Part shown: positions 7,114 to 16,383 of the stretch, piece after piece
Numbering within the stretch: position 1 is the first letter of the stretch
How the letters are laid out: every line of letters begins with the position of its first letter
Assembly (NCBI GenBank): GCA_027488865.1
Contig: JAIYAU010000053.1
Coordinates: forward strand, 1 to 64,000
DNA length: 64,000 bases
Reading direction: 5' to 3'
DNA from: Cytophagaceae bacterium
GTDB taxonomy: Bacteria > Bacteroidota > Bacteroidia > Cytophagales > UBA9547
Made by a program: the position numbers and the translations under genes
The notes under the pieces: generated by a model
The model's input: the letters and a program-made list of their open reading frames with translations, nothing else
Database searches by the model: none
Told to the model about the DNA's origin: nothing

Positions 7114-7312
7114 TTGTTTATGGGTCTATTTTAATCTTGTGCTAAGATTATGTTTCCGCGATTGCGTAAATATCCGCTATAAGCGTTATAGGTTAATAAT
7201 CTAATATTTAGGTTTAATAAACAAGTTTAATCTTAATTTTTTACAAATCCAATTTATCAAAAGGTGAAATAATTTGGGCAAACCTTTTGGTAAGCAATTA
7301 AAAACCTACCCA

Positions 7313-7843
7313 TCAAGTAGTATTGCAATAACCACGATTACCTACCCACTTGCCCTGCCGCCTTTCTCCAACGTTTACCTTTCTTGGCAATGGAGAGGCG
7401 ATTGGTTTTCTGCATAATGAAAGCCTTTGCCTTCTTCTGTGCTTGCTCGGTGCCAAAGGCTGCATCTGGTGTATTTCCCTCAAAATCTCTTCCCAACTGG
7501 CATATTTAGTCACGCTGGGTGGCACTGTTAAGGGGATGTGGATGCCCTTCAAGAAATACTGGGTAGCCAACAGATGTACATTTTTCTTCTTTTCCATTTT
7601 GGCAATAGCCAAATAAGCAGCCTTGATCTCAGGCACTAACATGGCTTGGTTGGCGTAATGCACCGCATCGCGGAACTTGCTGCGGCTTTTTTGCTGCTTA
7701 GGTGTGTTGGAGACTGGGCCTTGGTACCTTGCATAAAAAACAGTACGGCCATTTTGCTGGCGAAACACCCAGTTGCCAAACTTGCCACTCAAGCCTTTTA
7801 AAAATCCAGCGTTAAATAGATATTCCAATCGATTACGTTCCAT
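7313..7843 (-). CDS. Hypothetical protein, probably frameshifted near the 3' end
   Basis: Start chosen at the ATG giving MERNRLEYLFNAGFLKG; the frame is open further upstream but that part looks non-coding. The protein has a GLSGKFGNWVFRQQNGRTVFY opening and a basic NTPKQQKSRSKFRDAVHYANQ stretch, like a group of short Bacteroidota proteins of unknown role. After about residue 135 the frame turns into an unnatural Arg/Pro-rich tail. Another frame over the same bases reads EGNTPDAAFGTEQAQKKAKA and continues to a natural lysine-rich end with a stop at 7338-7340. This indicates an indel of one base, in the DNA or in the read, around 7470-7500. Confidence 0.55.
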   Translation of the reverse strand: MERNRLEYLFNAGFLKGLSGKFGNWVFRQQNGRTVFYARYQGPVSNTPKQQKSRSKFRDAVHYANQAMLVPEIKAAYLAIAKMEKKKNVHLLATQYFLKGIHIPLTVPPSVTKYASWEEILREIHQMQPLAPSKHRRRQRLSLCRKPIASPLPRKVNVGERRQGKWVGNRGYCNTT

Positions 7844-8154
7844 ACTACAAAGATAGTATGCCACAGTGCATCCAGCGTGCACGGTGGTGAAAAGTTTAAA
7901 AGTTATTGGATGGCTGAGGGACCACCATCGAATGACTCTTGGAAGATAACCGTAGGATGGAAATAATTAATAGTTAAATACCAAGCGTTTTAGATATTTA
8001 ACTTGGGGCTTCGAGCTGTAACAATGGAGTTATCAAAATTATATTTAATAATTCTGTAATTAATGTATTATCACTATTTTGTGGAAAGTTTACTAGCTTT
8101 TTCGTGGAATTCCGAAAAGAGTTATTTTAACATTTGATTTATTCCTTTTTTAAA

Positions 8155-8694
8155 ATGGGACTAAGCGCAAGTTTATATAGGATTGACCAAAAAGATTTTT
8201 CCAAAATAATAGATAATCCCAAAGATTTTGGACTTTTTAAGATAGAAAAAGGCTGTGAAATCTTCGTAAAATCTTTTGATGGACTTCAATTTGTACTGTT
8301 AAAAATGGTCGAGGATATTCATAAGGACTTAGTTGAACAAATATTTTTTCCAAATAAATTCATTGGTGAACAAATTGATTATTCGAAACTAGATTTTGAA
8401 AACTTACCAGATGATTTTGATTTTGATGAGCAATCAATTTCCTATAATGATCCGTATACGGTATCACAAATTCATAATTTACTAGAAACATTTTCAATCC
8501 AAAAATTTGAAGAAAACTTTGATTATGAGGAGTTAAACAATCATGATATTTATCCTGGTGACATTTGGAATAACAGTAAAGATGATAACATTGCGTTTAA
8601 TGTAGGCCATATGACAACCGAATTTTTAAATCTAAAATCCATTTATAAAGAAGCTAACGATCATAACGATTATATTTTAAGCTACGTTGGATAA
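8155..8694 (+). CDS. DUF1877 family protein
   Basis: Start placed at the ATG giving MGLSASLYRI, the usual opening of DUF1877 (YfbM-type) proteins; a TTG seven codons earlier is in frame but unlikely. The 179-residue protein shows the family layout: an N-terminal MG-x-SA-x-LY, a middle region equivalent to the 'DKxW-x-LHxLL' block (IEKGCEIFVKSFDGLQFVLLK), and a second half with YTVSQIHNLLETFS and NHDIYPGDIWN. These are small cytoplasmic proteins of unknown role, common in accessory and contact-dependent toxin loci. It stands alone between an AT-rich 270-base stretch with nothing recognisable and the convergent cdaA gene. Confidence 0.75.
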   Translation: MGLSASLYRIDQKDFSKIIDNPKDFGLFKIEKGCEIFVKSFDGLQFVLLKMVEDIHKDLVEQIFFPNKFIGEQIDYSKLDFENLPDDFDFDEQSISYNDPYTVSQIHNLLETFSIQKFEENFDYEELNNHDIYPGDIWNNSKDDNIAFNVGHMTTEFLNLKSIYKEANDHNDYILSYVG

Positions 8695-8837
8695 ATAAAA
8701 CAGCTTATAACGCGTGAGCAGCCTTTGGAAAAAGCGACCAGAAGAAGAATGTATCCTAGACCATCAACCAAACCGAATCCTTATAATAAAATTATCAGTC
8801 CTCAATTATGCATTCAGAATTATCAATTCCAGCTAAC

Positions 8838-9665
8838 TTACTGAACGGTGGTTAACTTCTTTTCTGCTTCTTGGGTATTAGAAGCTTCTAAAAATTGAAT
8901 AAGTTTACGGTGTGTTTCAGCAGGTGAAAGATTATGAAACATTTTACCTAAGTGTGCTATGGATATTTGCCCTGTTTCTTCGCTTACGATTAATACAACA
9001 CTGTCGGTTGTTTCTGACATACCCAATGCAGCACGATGTCTCATTCCAAAATAGGCAGGCAATTCATCATTTTCCGAAATCGGTAATATACATCTTGCAG
9101 CTTTGATGCGACCTTTCACAATAATGACCGCCCCATCGTGCAAAGGACTCGTTTTGTTAAATATTGCCAATAAAAGTCTTTTAGAAATAGTTGCATCTAT
9201 GGCATCACCAGATTCGGCATAAAATTTTAGTTCTGAAGTTTTTGCAAATACAATAAGCGCTCCAGTATTGGTTGCTGACAAGGTCTTGGCCGCATCAATA
9301 ATGGGCATTAGGTCAAATTTACCTTGCTCTAAGTTTCTTTTCCAAGGAAATAACGTTTCAGGATTAAGTGTAGTTGTTTTACCAACCAAAAGTAAAAACC
9401 TCCTTATCTCTTGCTGAAAAAGAACAATTGCAGCTAAAATGCCTACTCCAGCAAACTGACCCAAAATAGCACTTAAAAGCTCCATTTCAGCAGCTTTTAC
9501 AATAAGGTATAAAGCATATATAGATAACAACCCTATAAAAATCTTGGCAGCCACACTACCTCTTAATAATTTATAAAATTGAAATAAAATAAATGCAACA
9601 AGCAGAATATCAATAACATCTACCCACCTTACTTCTAAAAACGCTATATTAAATATTAAAATCAA
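8838..9665 (-). CDS. cdaA: Diadenylate cyclase CdaA
   Basis: The 275-residue protein makes the second messenger c-di-AMP from two ATP. Three N-terminal membrane helices (about 16-35, 40-58 and 66-84) are followed by the DAC (DisA_N) domain, about 105-240. The catalytic motifs are DGA at 177-179, within TSPLHDGAVII, and RHRAA at 209-213. The layout is that of membrane-bound CdaA rather than DisA. The start overlaps the end of folP by 17 bases, which suggests translational coupling; folP-cdaA adjacency is common in Bacteroidota. No glmM or cdaR gene is next to it. Confidence 0.95.
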   Translation of the reverse strand: MILIFNIAFLEVRWVDVIDILLVAFILFQFYKLLRGSVAAKIFIGLLSIYALYLIVKAAEMELLSAILGQFAGVGILAAIVLFQQEIRRFLLLVGKTTTLNPETLFPWKRNLEQGKFDLMPIIDAAKTLSATNTGALIVFAKTSELKFYAESGDAIDATISKRLLLAIFNKTSPLHDGAVIIVKGRIKAARCILPISENDELPAYFGMRHRAALGMSETTDSVVLIVSEETGQISIAHLGKMFHNLSPAETHRKLIQFLEASNTQEAEKKLTTVQ

Positions 9666-10524
9666 TTAAATCTTTTATTTTGTTGAATAATAAAGTACAT
9701 TCTTTAGCTTGTCGCACATCATGTACCCTTAAGATGTTCGCACCATTCATAAGTGCAACCATGTGCAAGGCAGATGTGCCATTGAGTGCCTGTTCAGGTG
9801 TAGTACCAAGCACTTTATAAATCATCGACTTACGAGATAAACCAACCAAAATAGGCAAGTTTAAGTCTGTAAGATAGTGTAAATTTTTAAGTATTCTATA
9901 ATTTTCATCCAAAGATTTAGAAAATCCAAAACCCGGATCTATAATTATATCTGCTATTCCAAGATTAGATAAATAATAGATCTTTCTATCAAAAAATTTC
10001 AAAAGTTCTACCACCGTGTTGCCAGCACGGTTGGTGATATGCATATTCTGCTCATTACCCACATTGTGCATGATGATATATGGCACTTTGTATTTTGCTA
10101 CCAAATCAGCCATCGCCATGTCCTCTCCCCCTGCTAAAACATCGTTTACAATATTAGCACCTGCCTCTAAAGCATATTTAGCTACCTCAGGCCTAAAAGT
10201 ATCAATTGATATCACTAGTTCAGGGAAGGCCTCCAATAGGCTTTGTATAGTGGGTATCACCCTGTCCATTTCTTCTTGAACCGAAATATTTTTTGCATTG
10301 GGCCGTGTTGAATATCCACCTACATCAATTATGTGAGCTCCTTGTTGGACTAAGTCTGTAGCACGATTAAGTATTTGCTCCCTTTCTATATATTGGTTTC
10401 CATCAAAAAATGAATCGGGTGTCACGTTTAATATCCCCATTATGATTGGCTGGGACAAATCAATCAGCTTTCCCTTAGCTAAAAGGGATTTTTGAATTAA
10501 AAAAGGTGTATTTTTACTTATCAT
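9649..10524 (-). CDS. folP: Dihydropteroate synthase
   Basis: The 291-residue protein joins p-aminobenzoate to dihydropterin pyrophosphate in folate synthesis. The pterin-binding TIM-barrel motifs are all present: MGILNVTPDSFFDG near 29-42, IDVGGYSTRP near 66-75, IDPGFGFSKS, GLSRKSMI and a final RVHDV. Length and motifs are typical of bacterial FolP. It is the target of sulfonamides, and nothing in the sequence points to a resistant variant. It leads a two-gene minus-strand operon with cdaA and is divergent from the DUF1599 gene, with a 174-base shared promoter region between them. Confidence 0.96.
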   Translation of the reverse strand: MISKNTPFLIQKSLLAKGKLIDLSQPIIMGILNVTPDSFFDGNQYIEREQILNRATDLVQQGAHIIDVGGYSTRPNAKNISVQEEMDRVIPTIQSLLEAFPELVISIDTFRPEVAKYALEAGANIVNDVLAGGEDMAMADLVAKYKVPYIIMHNVGNEQNMHITNRAGNTVVELLKFFDRKIYYLSNLGIADIIIDPGFGFSKSLDENYRILKNLHYLTDLNLPILVGLSRKSMIYKVLGTTPEQALNGTSALHMVALMNGANILRVHDVRQAKECTLLFNKIKDLIDFNI

Positions 10525-10698
10525 TAACCTGATCTATTACTAATAAAGAAACTATTGAAAAAATATTACCTGGATTATCAAAAGGTTGTTTTATTAACTG
10601 CATTTTTGTTATTTTATGTTTTAATTTGAATCATAAATTTGCTAAACCAACCAAACTAATTCAAATTGGTTTCATAAAAACTAACTTTTAATTTGCCA

Positions 10699-11253
10699 AT
10701 GGCCTCTCAAACGGAAGTAGAATACAACGCTATCATCTCTACATGCACTGACATATTTGAGAAAAAAAATAAAGATTATGGTACTGCTTGGAGAATCTTA
10801 AGGCTACCTTCCATTACCGACCAAATTTATATCAAGGCCCTTCGTATTCGTTCAATCCAAATTAAAGGTACACAAAAAATTCAAGAAGACATAGAAGGCG
10901 AATTTATTGGCATGATTAATTATTCCATCATGGCGCTGATTCAATTGAGGTTAGGAGATAGTGAAGAAATGGAGATTCCAATCGATCAACTCATGCCAAT
11001 GTATAATAAAGAAGCCCAAGAAACATACGAGTTGTTAAAGAACAAAAACCATGACTATGGCGAAGCATGGCGAGATATGCGTGTAAGTTCTATTACAGAT
11101 ATTATACTTATGAAACTTTTAAGGGTGAAACAGATAGAAGACAATCACGGCAAGACGCTAATTTCAGAAGGTATTGACGCCAACTACAAAGACATTATAA
11201 ATTATTCAGTGTTTGCATTAATTCTCTTAAATCAATCTAATAAAACTACATAA
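10699..11253 (+). CDS. DUF1599 protein with two repeats of the domain
   Basis: Start taken at the ATG giving MASQTEVEYN; an in-frame TTG two codons upstream is less likely. The protein is an internal duplication. NKDYGTAWRILRLPSITDQIYIKALRIRSIQ in the first half is repeated as NHDYGEAWRDMRVSSITDIILMKLLRVKQIE in the second, each followed by an INYS(I/V)xALI segment. This is the DUF1599 family, often listed as nucleotide-modification associated; its biochemistry is not established. It is the first gene of a plus-strand run with the BT_3928 protein, the permease and aroK. Confidence 0.85.
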   Translation: MASQTEVEYNAIISTCTDIFEKKNKDYGTAWRILRLPSITDQIYIKALRIRSIQIKGTQKIQEDIEGEFIGMINYSIMALIQLRLGDSEEMEIPIDQLMPMYNKEAQETYELLKNKNHDYGEAWRDMRVSSITDIILMKLLRVKQIEDNHGKTLISEGIDANYKDIINYSVFALILLNQSNKTT

Positions 11254-11265
11254 CAACCAATTAGA

Positions 11266-12414
11266 ATGAAATACTTTGTTCAATTTTCCAGATACTTTGT
11301 TGGAATTTTATTCATTTTCTCGGGTCTAATAAAATTAAATGACCCTATCGGTACAGCCATAAAACTTGAAGAATACTTTACTGTTTTTTCGGAGTTTTCT
11401 CCAGTATTTGAATCATTCACACCTTTTGCCACTATTCTTTCTGTAGTTTTTTGTGTGAGCGAAGTGGTGCTTGGTATAGCCGTTTTAATATTCTATAAAA
11501 TAAAAAAAACACGATGGATCTTGCTTGGTCTTATCTTGTTTTTTACCTTTCTAACCTTCTATTCTGCCTATTTTAATAAGGTAACAGATTGTGGATGTTT
11601 TGGAGATGCTATTAAACTTACCCCTTGGACATCTTTTTGGAAAGACATTCTTTTGTTGATATTAAGTGTTGTTTTATTTCTAAAGTACAACTTAGTCACC
11701 GCACTTTTTGACAATAAAAAGGGTGATTATATCATCGGAATTTCTACTTGTGTAAGTCTTGTTTTGGCCTATTGGTGCATTGAACATCTTTCATTTATCG
11801 ATTTCAGAGCTTACAAGGTGGGTGCCAATATTAGTGAAAACATGAAAATGCCTCCTGGGGGTGTTCCAGATGTGTATGAAACTAACTTTACATTTGTTCA
11901 TAAAACATCTAAACAAACCAAAACCATGACCGATAAAGAATACATGGCGACGAAATTTTGGGAGGATACTACTTGGGCAATAGACAACACCAAGACACAA
12001 TCCAAACTAATAAAAGCTGGTGATAAGCCCAAAATAACCGATTACCGAATATTTAACGATGAAGCTGATTTCACTCAAGAGAGCCTTCAAGGAAATAAAT
12101 TATTAATTTTAATGGATTTTGTAAACAAAAGTAACCTAAATGGCGTAAAAAAAGCCAACGATTTGGTAAAGGATTTAAAAGATAGTGGTATTGCGGTGTG
12201 GGCGGTTACTTCTACCGACTACCAAACCGCCGATGCCTTTAGACATGAAATGCAATTGGCTATTCCATTTTACAATGCCGATCCTAAGGTAATTAAGACA
12301 ATCATTAGAGCTAATCCTGGTTTGCTTTTGCTTAAAGATGGTATTGTAAAAGGTAAATGGCATCATAACGATATTCCAAACGCCAAACAAATAATTGAAT
12401 TATTAAACAATTAG
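11266..12414 (+). CDS. BT_3928-type DoxX/MauE membrane protein
   Basis: The 382-residue protein has four to five N-terminal membrane helices of the DoxX/MauE type. It opens with FSRYFVGILFIFSGLIKLNDPIGTAIKLEEYF and contains a VTDCGCFGDAIKLTPWTSFWKDI motif, as in the BT_3928 family conserved in Bacteroidota. After about residue 200 a soluble part begins, possibly thioredoxin-like but without a CxxC; it ends with LLLKDGIVKGKWHHNDIP. The cysteine pair in DCGCFGD could take part in thiol exchange. The protein most likely sits in the inner membrane with the C-terminal domain outside. It follows the DUF1599 gene by 12 bases, a standard Bacteroidota arrangement. Its function is unproven. Confidence 0.85.
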   Translation: MKYFVQFSRYFVGILFIFSGLIKLNDPIGTAIKLEEYFTVFSEFSPVFESFTPFATILSVVFCVSEVVLGIAVLIFYKIKKTRWILLGLILFFTFLTFYSAYFNKVTDCGCFGDAIKLTPWTSFWKDILLLILSVVLFLKYNLVTALFDNKKGDYIIGISTCVSLVLAYWCIEHLSFIDFRAYKVGANISENMKMPPGGVPDVYETNFTFVHKTSKQTKTMTDKEYMATKFWEDTTWAIDNTKTQSKLIKAGDKPKITDYRIFNDEADFTQESLQGNKLLILMDFVNKSNLNGVKKANDLVKDLKDSGIAVWAVTSTDYQTADAFRHEMQLAIPFYNADPKVIKTIIRANPGLLLLKDGIVKGKWHHNDIPNAKQIIELLNN

Positions 12415-12440
12415 TAGTCTTTCATATATAAAACATATAC

Positions 12441-13499
12441 ATGTTAAAATTTATTTTCAAAAGACTTTTTTATGGCTTTTTGGTCATTTTTGGCGTATTA
12501 ATTGTTGTTTTTTTTATATTTCATGCCTTACCTGGCGATCCTGTTGCTATGATGGTTGGTCAACGTTCGGATGTGGCTACTAGAGAGGTAATTGAAAAAG
12601 AATTAGGATTGAATAAACCCCTACCTACACAACTTGCCCATTACCTCAACGATGTTTCGATAATATCATTACATGAAAATACTGACGAAAATAAAACCCG
12701 CTATAGATATACTTCTTTAGTTAATGTTGGTAATAATACATTGGTAATCAAGGCCCCTTACCTCCGTAGGTCATTTCAGACTAACAAAAGAGTTGATGAA
12801 ATTATTTTTGAACATATGGAAGGAACTTTTTGGTTGGCAATTGCAGCTATGATCTTTGCCACCGTTTTTGGTATCGTATTTGGTATATTTTGTGCTTTAA
12901 AACAAAATACTTTTATAGACCATTCTCTTATTATAGTTTCTATTCTAGGCATATCTGTTCCCTCCTTTGTGGCGGCTATTTTGGTTATTTGGTTGTTTGC
13001 GGTACTTTTGTCGGATTATACGGGTCTTAATGCTACAGGACAGCTATGGGACACAGACCCTATGACGGGCGAGACATATTTGGTATTAAAAAATTTAATT
13101 CTGCCAGCATTTACGCTTGGCTTAAGGCCTTTATCTATAATTGTACAACTTACTAGATCCTCTATGTTAGAGGTACTTACACAAGATTATATCAGAACTG
13201 CCCGCGCCAAAGGACTTAAATACTACGCAATTATCGTGAAACATGCCTTAAAAAATGCATTAAATCCCGTAATTACTGCTGTTTCTGGTTGGTTGGCATC
13301 GCTTATGGCGGGTGCCTTTTTTATTGAATGGGTATTTAACTGGAAGGGACTAGGATTAGTGGCTATTAAATCAGTGGAAAGCCTAGATTTTCCTGTAGTA
13401 ATGGGATGCACACTTTTTATTGCGATGGTATTTGTATTTGTAAATATTGTCGTCGATATCTTATATGCTACTATAGACCCTCGTGTACGCCTAGATTGA
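12441..13499 (+). CDS. ABC transporter permease, DppB/OppB type
   Basis: The 352-residue integral membrane protein belongs to the binding-protein-dependent peptide/nickel transport permease family. The N-terminal FKRLFYGFLVIFGVLIVVFFIFHALPGDPV and the cytoplasmic EAA-like loop DYIRTARAKGLKYYAIIVKHALKNALNPVIT are diagnostic. Five or six membrane helices are visible. Between the first helix and the main domain there is a longer periplasmic insert, about 60-120, as in many Bacteroidota homologues. No second permease, ATPase or binding protein is in the window, so its partners must be encoded elsewhere. It precedes aroK by 10 bases and is probably co-transcribed with it. Confidence 0.9.
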   Translation: MLKFIFKRLFYGFLVIFGVLIVVFFIFHALPGDPVAMMVGQRSDVATREVIEKELGLNKPLPTQLAHYLNDVSIISLHENTDENKTRYRYTSLVNVGNNTLVIKAPYLRRSFQTNKRVDEIIFEHMEGTFWLAIAAMIFATVFGIVFGIFCALKQNTFIDHSLIIVSILGISVPSFVAAILVIWLFAVLLSDYTGLNATGQLWDTDPMTGETYLVLKNLILPAFTLGLRPLSIIVQLTRSSMLEVLTQDYIRTARAKGLKYYAIIVKHALKNALNPVITAVSGWLASLMAGAFFIEWVFNWKGLGLVAIKSVESLDFPVVMGCTLFIAMVFVFVNIVVDILYATIDPRVRLD

Positions 13500-13509
13500 T
13501 TTTTAACTA

Positions 13510-14037
13510 ATGAAAATTTTCCTAATTGGCATGACCGGTTCTGGCAAAACCACCCTTGGTAAAGAAATTGCTCGAAAGTACAACTATCATTTTGTTGATA
13601 TGGACGAGGAAATTGTTGCCAACGAAGGAAAAAGTATAGAACAAATATTTGATTTGAGCGGTGAGTTACACTTTAGGCAATTGGAGACTGAATTGTTAAG
13701 GTCTATCATAAATAAGGATGGTAACTGGATTGTATCTACAGGAGGAGGCACCCCGTGTTTTAACCAAAACATGTCTATAATTAATGAGAATGGAATAAGC
13801 ATTTGGATTGACCCAAGTGCACAAGCACTTACCAATAGATTGTGGCACTCGGACAACAAAGAAAACCGCCCGATGATAAAAAATAAAACGAAGCATGAAT
13901 TGGCTGAATTTATTAACATCAAACTCCTTGAACGTAGTCAATTTTATTCACAAGCGAAACATCAATTACATTCGGATGACATAAAATTGGAGGAAATCGT
14001 TGACCTTCTTGTAATTGAAGGTTTCAATATAGATTAA
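13510..14037 (+). CDS. aroK: Shikimate kinase
   Basis: The 175-residue enzyme phosphorylates shikimate with ATP in the pathway to chorismate. The P-loop is GMTGSGKT at 7-14, the shikimate-binding DMDEEI is near 30-35, Arg56 lies in FRQLE, and the GGG of STGGGTP is at 78-80. The lid and adenine-binding part follow, with the RPM of NRPMIKN in the lid position. Length is typical. It ends the DUF1599 - BT_3928 - permease - aroK run. No clear terminator is seen after it, only an AT-rich gap. Confidence 0.95.
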   Translation: MKIFLIGMTGSGKTTLGKEIARKYNYHFVDMDEEIVANEGKSIEQIFDLSGELHFRQLETELLRSIINKDGNWIVSTGGGTPCFNQNMSIINENGISIWIDPSAQALTNRLWHSDNKENRPMIKNKTKHELAEFINIKLLERSQFYSQAKHQLHSDDIKLEEIVDLLVIEGFNID

Positions 14038-14378
14038 AACGAAACCCACCAAAAACGTTACAGATCCAGTTTAATTTTTGGCATAATCAAGTTTACAATA
14101 TTTAACAAATTCATAAAAAAACATTTTGTATAAAAATGAATGTATTTTATAACTTGTATTAATTCTAATGATAAATTTATGCTTTTCAATTCATTTCTAT
14201 TGTTATAAAGTATTTATAGTGAGAAATTTAAACCAAACTAAGTGTTAATAGTGAAATAGTACTGAAAATCTAGTGTGTTAGAAACATATTAATTTTTTTT
14301 CCGTTTAAACAAACTAGATTCTTCTAATTGTTTAAACTCATTTGATCAGATTTTTTATTTTTCCTTAAAACTCATTTT
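14038..14378 (+). promoter_or_regulatory. Intergenic region with paired GTTTAAAC palindromes
   Basis: This 341-base AT-rich stretch has no gene. Two copies of the 8-bp palindrome GTTTAAAC lie at 14303-14310 and 14330-14337, 27 bases apart, 40-75 bases before the start of the cache-domain sensor gene. They may be an operator pair. No clear promoter was identified. Confidence 0.35.
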
Positions 14379-16382
14379 ATGAAATTCAATTTTGCGTTTT
14401 TAAATACTATAAGAGGTAAAATAGGTTTTATTGCAGCAGCTGGAATGATCATCAGTGTTACAGTCATTAGTACAACAAGTATTGTAACGCTACGCAACAT
14501 GGAAATTAATTCTGCCATTCAAAATGCAAAATCAATTTCACTGGATTTAAAAAACGAAATTAAAACCAACATTGATGTTGGATTAGACGCTACCATCAAT
14601 ATTGCTAATGCCTTACAAATCAATAACATTTTAGCGGATTCTATTAAACTATCACGAACTCAAGTGTTAGGAATTTTAAAAAATGAATTAAATAATAATC
14701 CTGACTTTTTAGGCACTTATACGCTTTGGGAACCAAATAAATTTGATGGAAAAGATCAGGAGTATATAAGTGCAGAAGGACACGACGGAACGGGACGATT
14801 TATTCCTTACTGGTACAGATGTAACAACGTATTGGCGCTAACACCTATTGAAAACTATGATAATGATGAGAAAACAACTGGAACGTATTACAATGTATCT
14901 AAAACTACAAAAAAGGAGGCGGTAATTGACCCATATTTTTATAAAGCTTGTGACCAACAAACATTTATGATGAGCTGTATAGCTCCAGTAGTAAATGGCA
15001 ACGACTTTGTAGGTTTGGTTGGGGTAGATTTTGAAATAAAATGGCTTCAAAATTTACTTCTCACCCACGCTAGTGATTTATATGGTGGCGAAGGTCGTGC
15101 GACAATTTTGTCAGCCAATGGCACAGTAGCAGCTACAACCTTAGATACCTCTAAAATTGGAAAACCTGTAGGTGAACTATTTACTAACAATAAGAGCTAC
15201 CTTAATGCAACATCGGCATCTATCCACGAGTTTAAAGACGGTACTTTGTATATCTACTCCCCTATTACATTCGGCAAGACCGATAATATCTGGATTATAT
15301 GCATAACAATACCTGAAGATGTGGTTACAGCACACGCTGTGTCATTAATGTGGCGTTTTATAGTAATGAGTGTCGTGTTTGTGATAGGATTCAGCGTTCT
15401 AATAATATATTTTATTAATAGATTTGTGAGCCCAATTAACCTTATCACCCAAAATGCACAAAAATTGGCAACAGGATCTATTGAAGAAACCAAAATAAAA
15501 GTAGACACCTTAGAAATCCAAGAACTAAACTTAAATTTTAGCAAACTCTCTAAATCTCAAAGACAAATAACCGAAGTGTGCAAATCAATTTCTGAAGGAG
15601 ATTTTAGTAAATATGCTGAGGTAAGAAGCGATGAAGATGTGCTCAGTTTATCAGTTAATAAAATGATAGATAATCTCAAATTGGCAGCTGAAGCCGATGC
15701 GAAACGTAACTGGACGGCCAATGGGCTAGCAAAGTTTGCAGAACTACTTCGTTCTAATGAGGACACACACCAAATGTATAACAATGTGTTATCAGAACTA
15801 ATTAAATACATCAATGCAAATCAAGGCTGTTTGTTTATCAAAATAGACGAAGAAAGTGAAGTAATTCGGTTAAAACTTGAGTCTTGTTACGCCTACAATA
15901 GAAAAAAATTTATCAATAAAATAATTTTGGCAGGTGAAGGCCTAGCAGGCCAAGCTTATTTGGAAGCACAAACGATTTTCCTAAAAAAAGTACCAGAAGA
16001 TTATATTCGTATTGGCAGTGGATTAGGAGATGCACTGCCTCGCTGTGTGTTGGTAGTGCCTATCAAATTTAACGACCAAATTGAAGGTATTTTAGAATTG
16101 GCTTCCTTCAATGTTTATCAACCACATGAAATAGCGTTTGTTGAAAAAATTGCAGAGACCATTGCATCAGTGGTATCATCCATTAAAATAAACGAAAGAA
16201 CAAAAAATCTACTTGCAGAAACAACCCAACAAACAGAAGAAATGCGATCACAGGAAGAGGAAATGCGTCAAAACATGGAAGAATTATTAGCTACCCAAGA
16301 AGAAGTGGCAAGAAAAGAAAGGGAGTATTTAACCACCATCGAAACCTTAAAAATTCAATTGGCTCAATTATCAAACAATTAA
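14379..16382 (+). CDS. dCache-HAMP-GAF membrane sensor without output domain
   Basis: The 667-residue protein has a first membrane helix near 12-32. A large extracytoplasmic double-Cache domain follows (about 38-310), with the WEPNKFDGKD, GTGRFIPYWYR, DPYFYKAC and FVGLVGVDFEIKWL blocks of ligand-binding chemoreceptors. The second membrane helix is near 324-346, then comes HAMP (about 347-400). A GAF domain spans about 455-600 and a glutamate/glutamine-rich coiled coil (TTQQTEEMRSQEEEMRQNMEELLATQEE) about 605-660. Neither a methyl-accepting signalling domain nor a kinase, cyclase or phosphatase domain follows; the protein stops after the coiled coil. It may signal by protein contact. The next gene starts one base after the stop. 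Confidence 0.85.
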   Translation: MKFNFAFLNTIRGKIGFIAAAGMIISVTVISTTSIVTLRNMEINSAIQNAKSISLDLKNEIKTNIDVGLDATINIANALQINNILADSIKLSRTQVLGILKNELNNNPDFLGTYTLWEPNKFDGKDQEYISAEGHDGTGRFIPYWYRCNNVLALTPIENYDNDEKTTGTYYNVSKTTKKEAVIDPYFYKACDQQTFMMSCIAPVVNGNDFVGLVGVDFEIKWLQNLLLTHASDLYGGEGRATILSANGTVAATTLDTSKIGKPVGELFTNNKSYLNATSASIHEFKDGTLYIYSPITFGKTDNIWIICITIPEDVVTAHAVSLMWRFIVMSVVFVIGFSVLIIYFINRFVSPINLITQNAQKLATGSIEETKIKVDTLEIQELNLNFSKLSKSQRQITEVCKSISEGDFSKYAEVRSDEDVLSLSVNKMIDNLKLAAEADAKRNWTANGLAKFAELLRSNEDTHQMYNNVLSELIKYINANQGCLFIKIDEESEVIRLKLESCYAYNRKKFINKIILAGEGLAGQAYLEAQTIFLKKVPEDYIRIGSGLGDALPRCVLVVPIKFNDQIEGILELASFNVYQPHEIAFVEKIAETIASVVSSIKINERTKNLLAETTQQTEEMRSQEEEMRQNMEELLATQEEVARKEREYLTTIETLKIQLAQLSNN

Positions 16383-16383
16383 A

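Noticed and set aside
7150-7200. GCGTTATAGG-type sequence as a third attC-like site
   Set aside because: It does not align with the 123-bp repeat and lacks a fitting partner core; too weak to claim.
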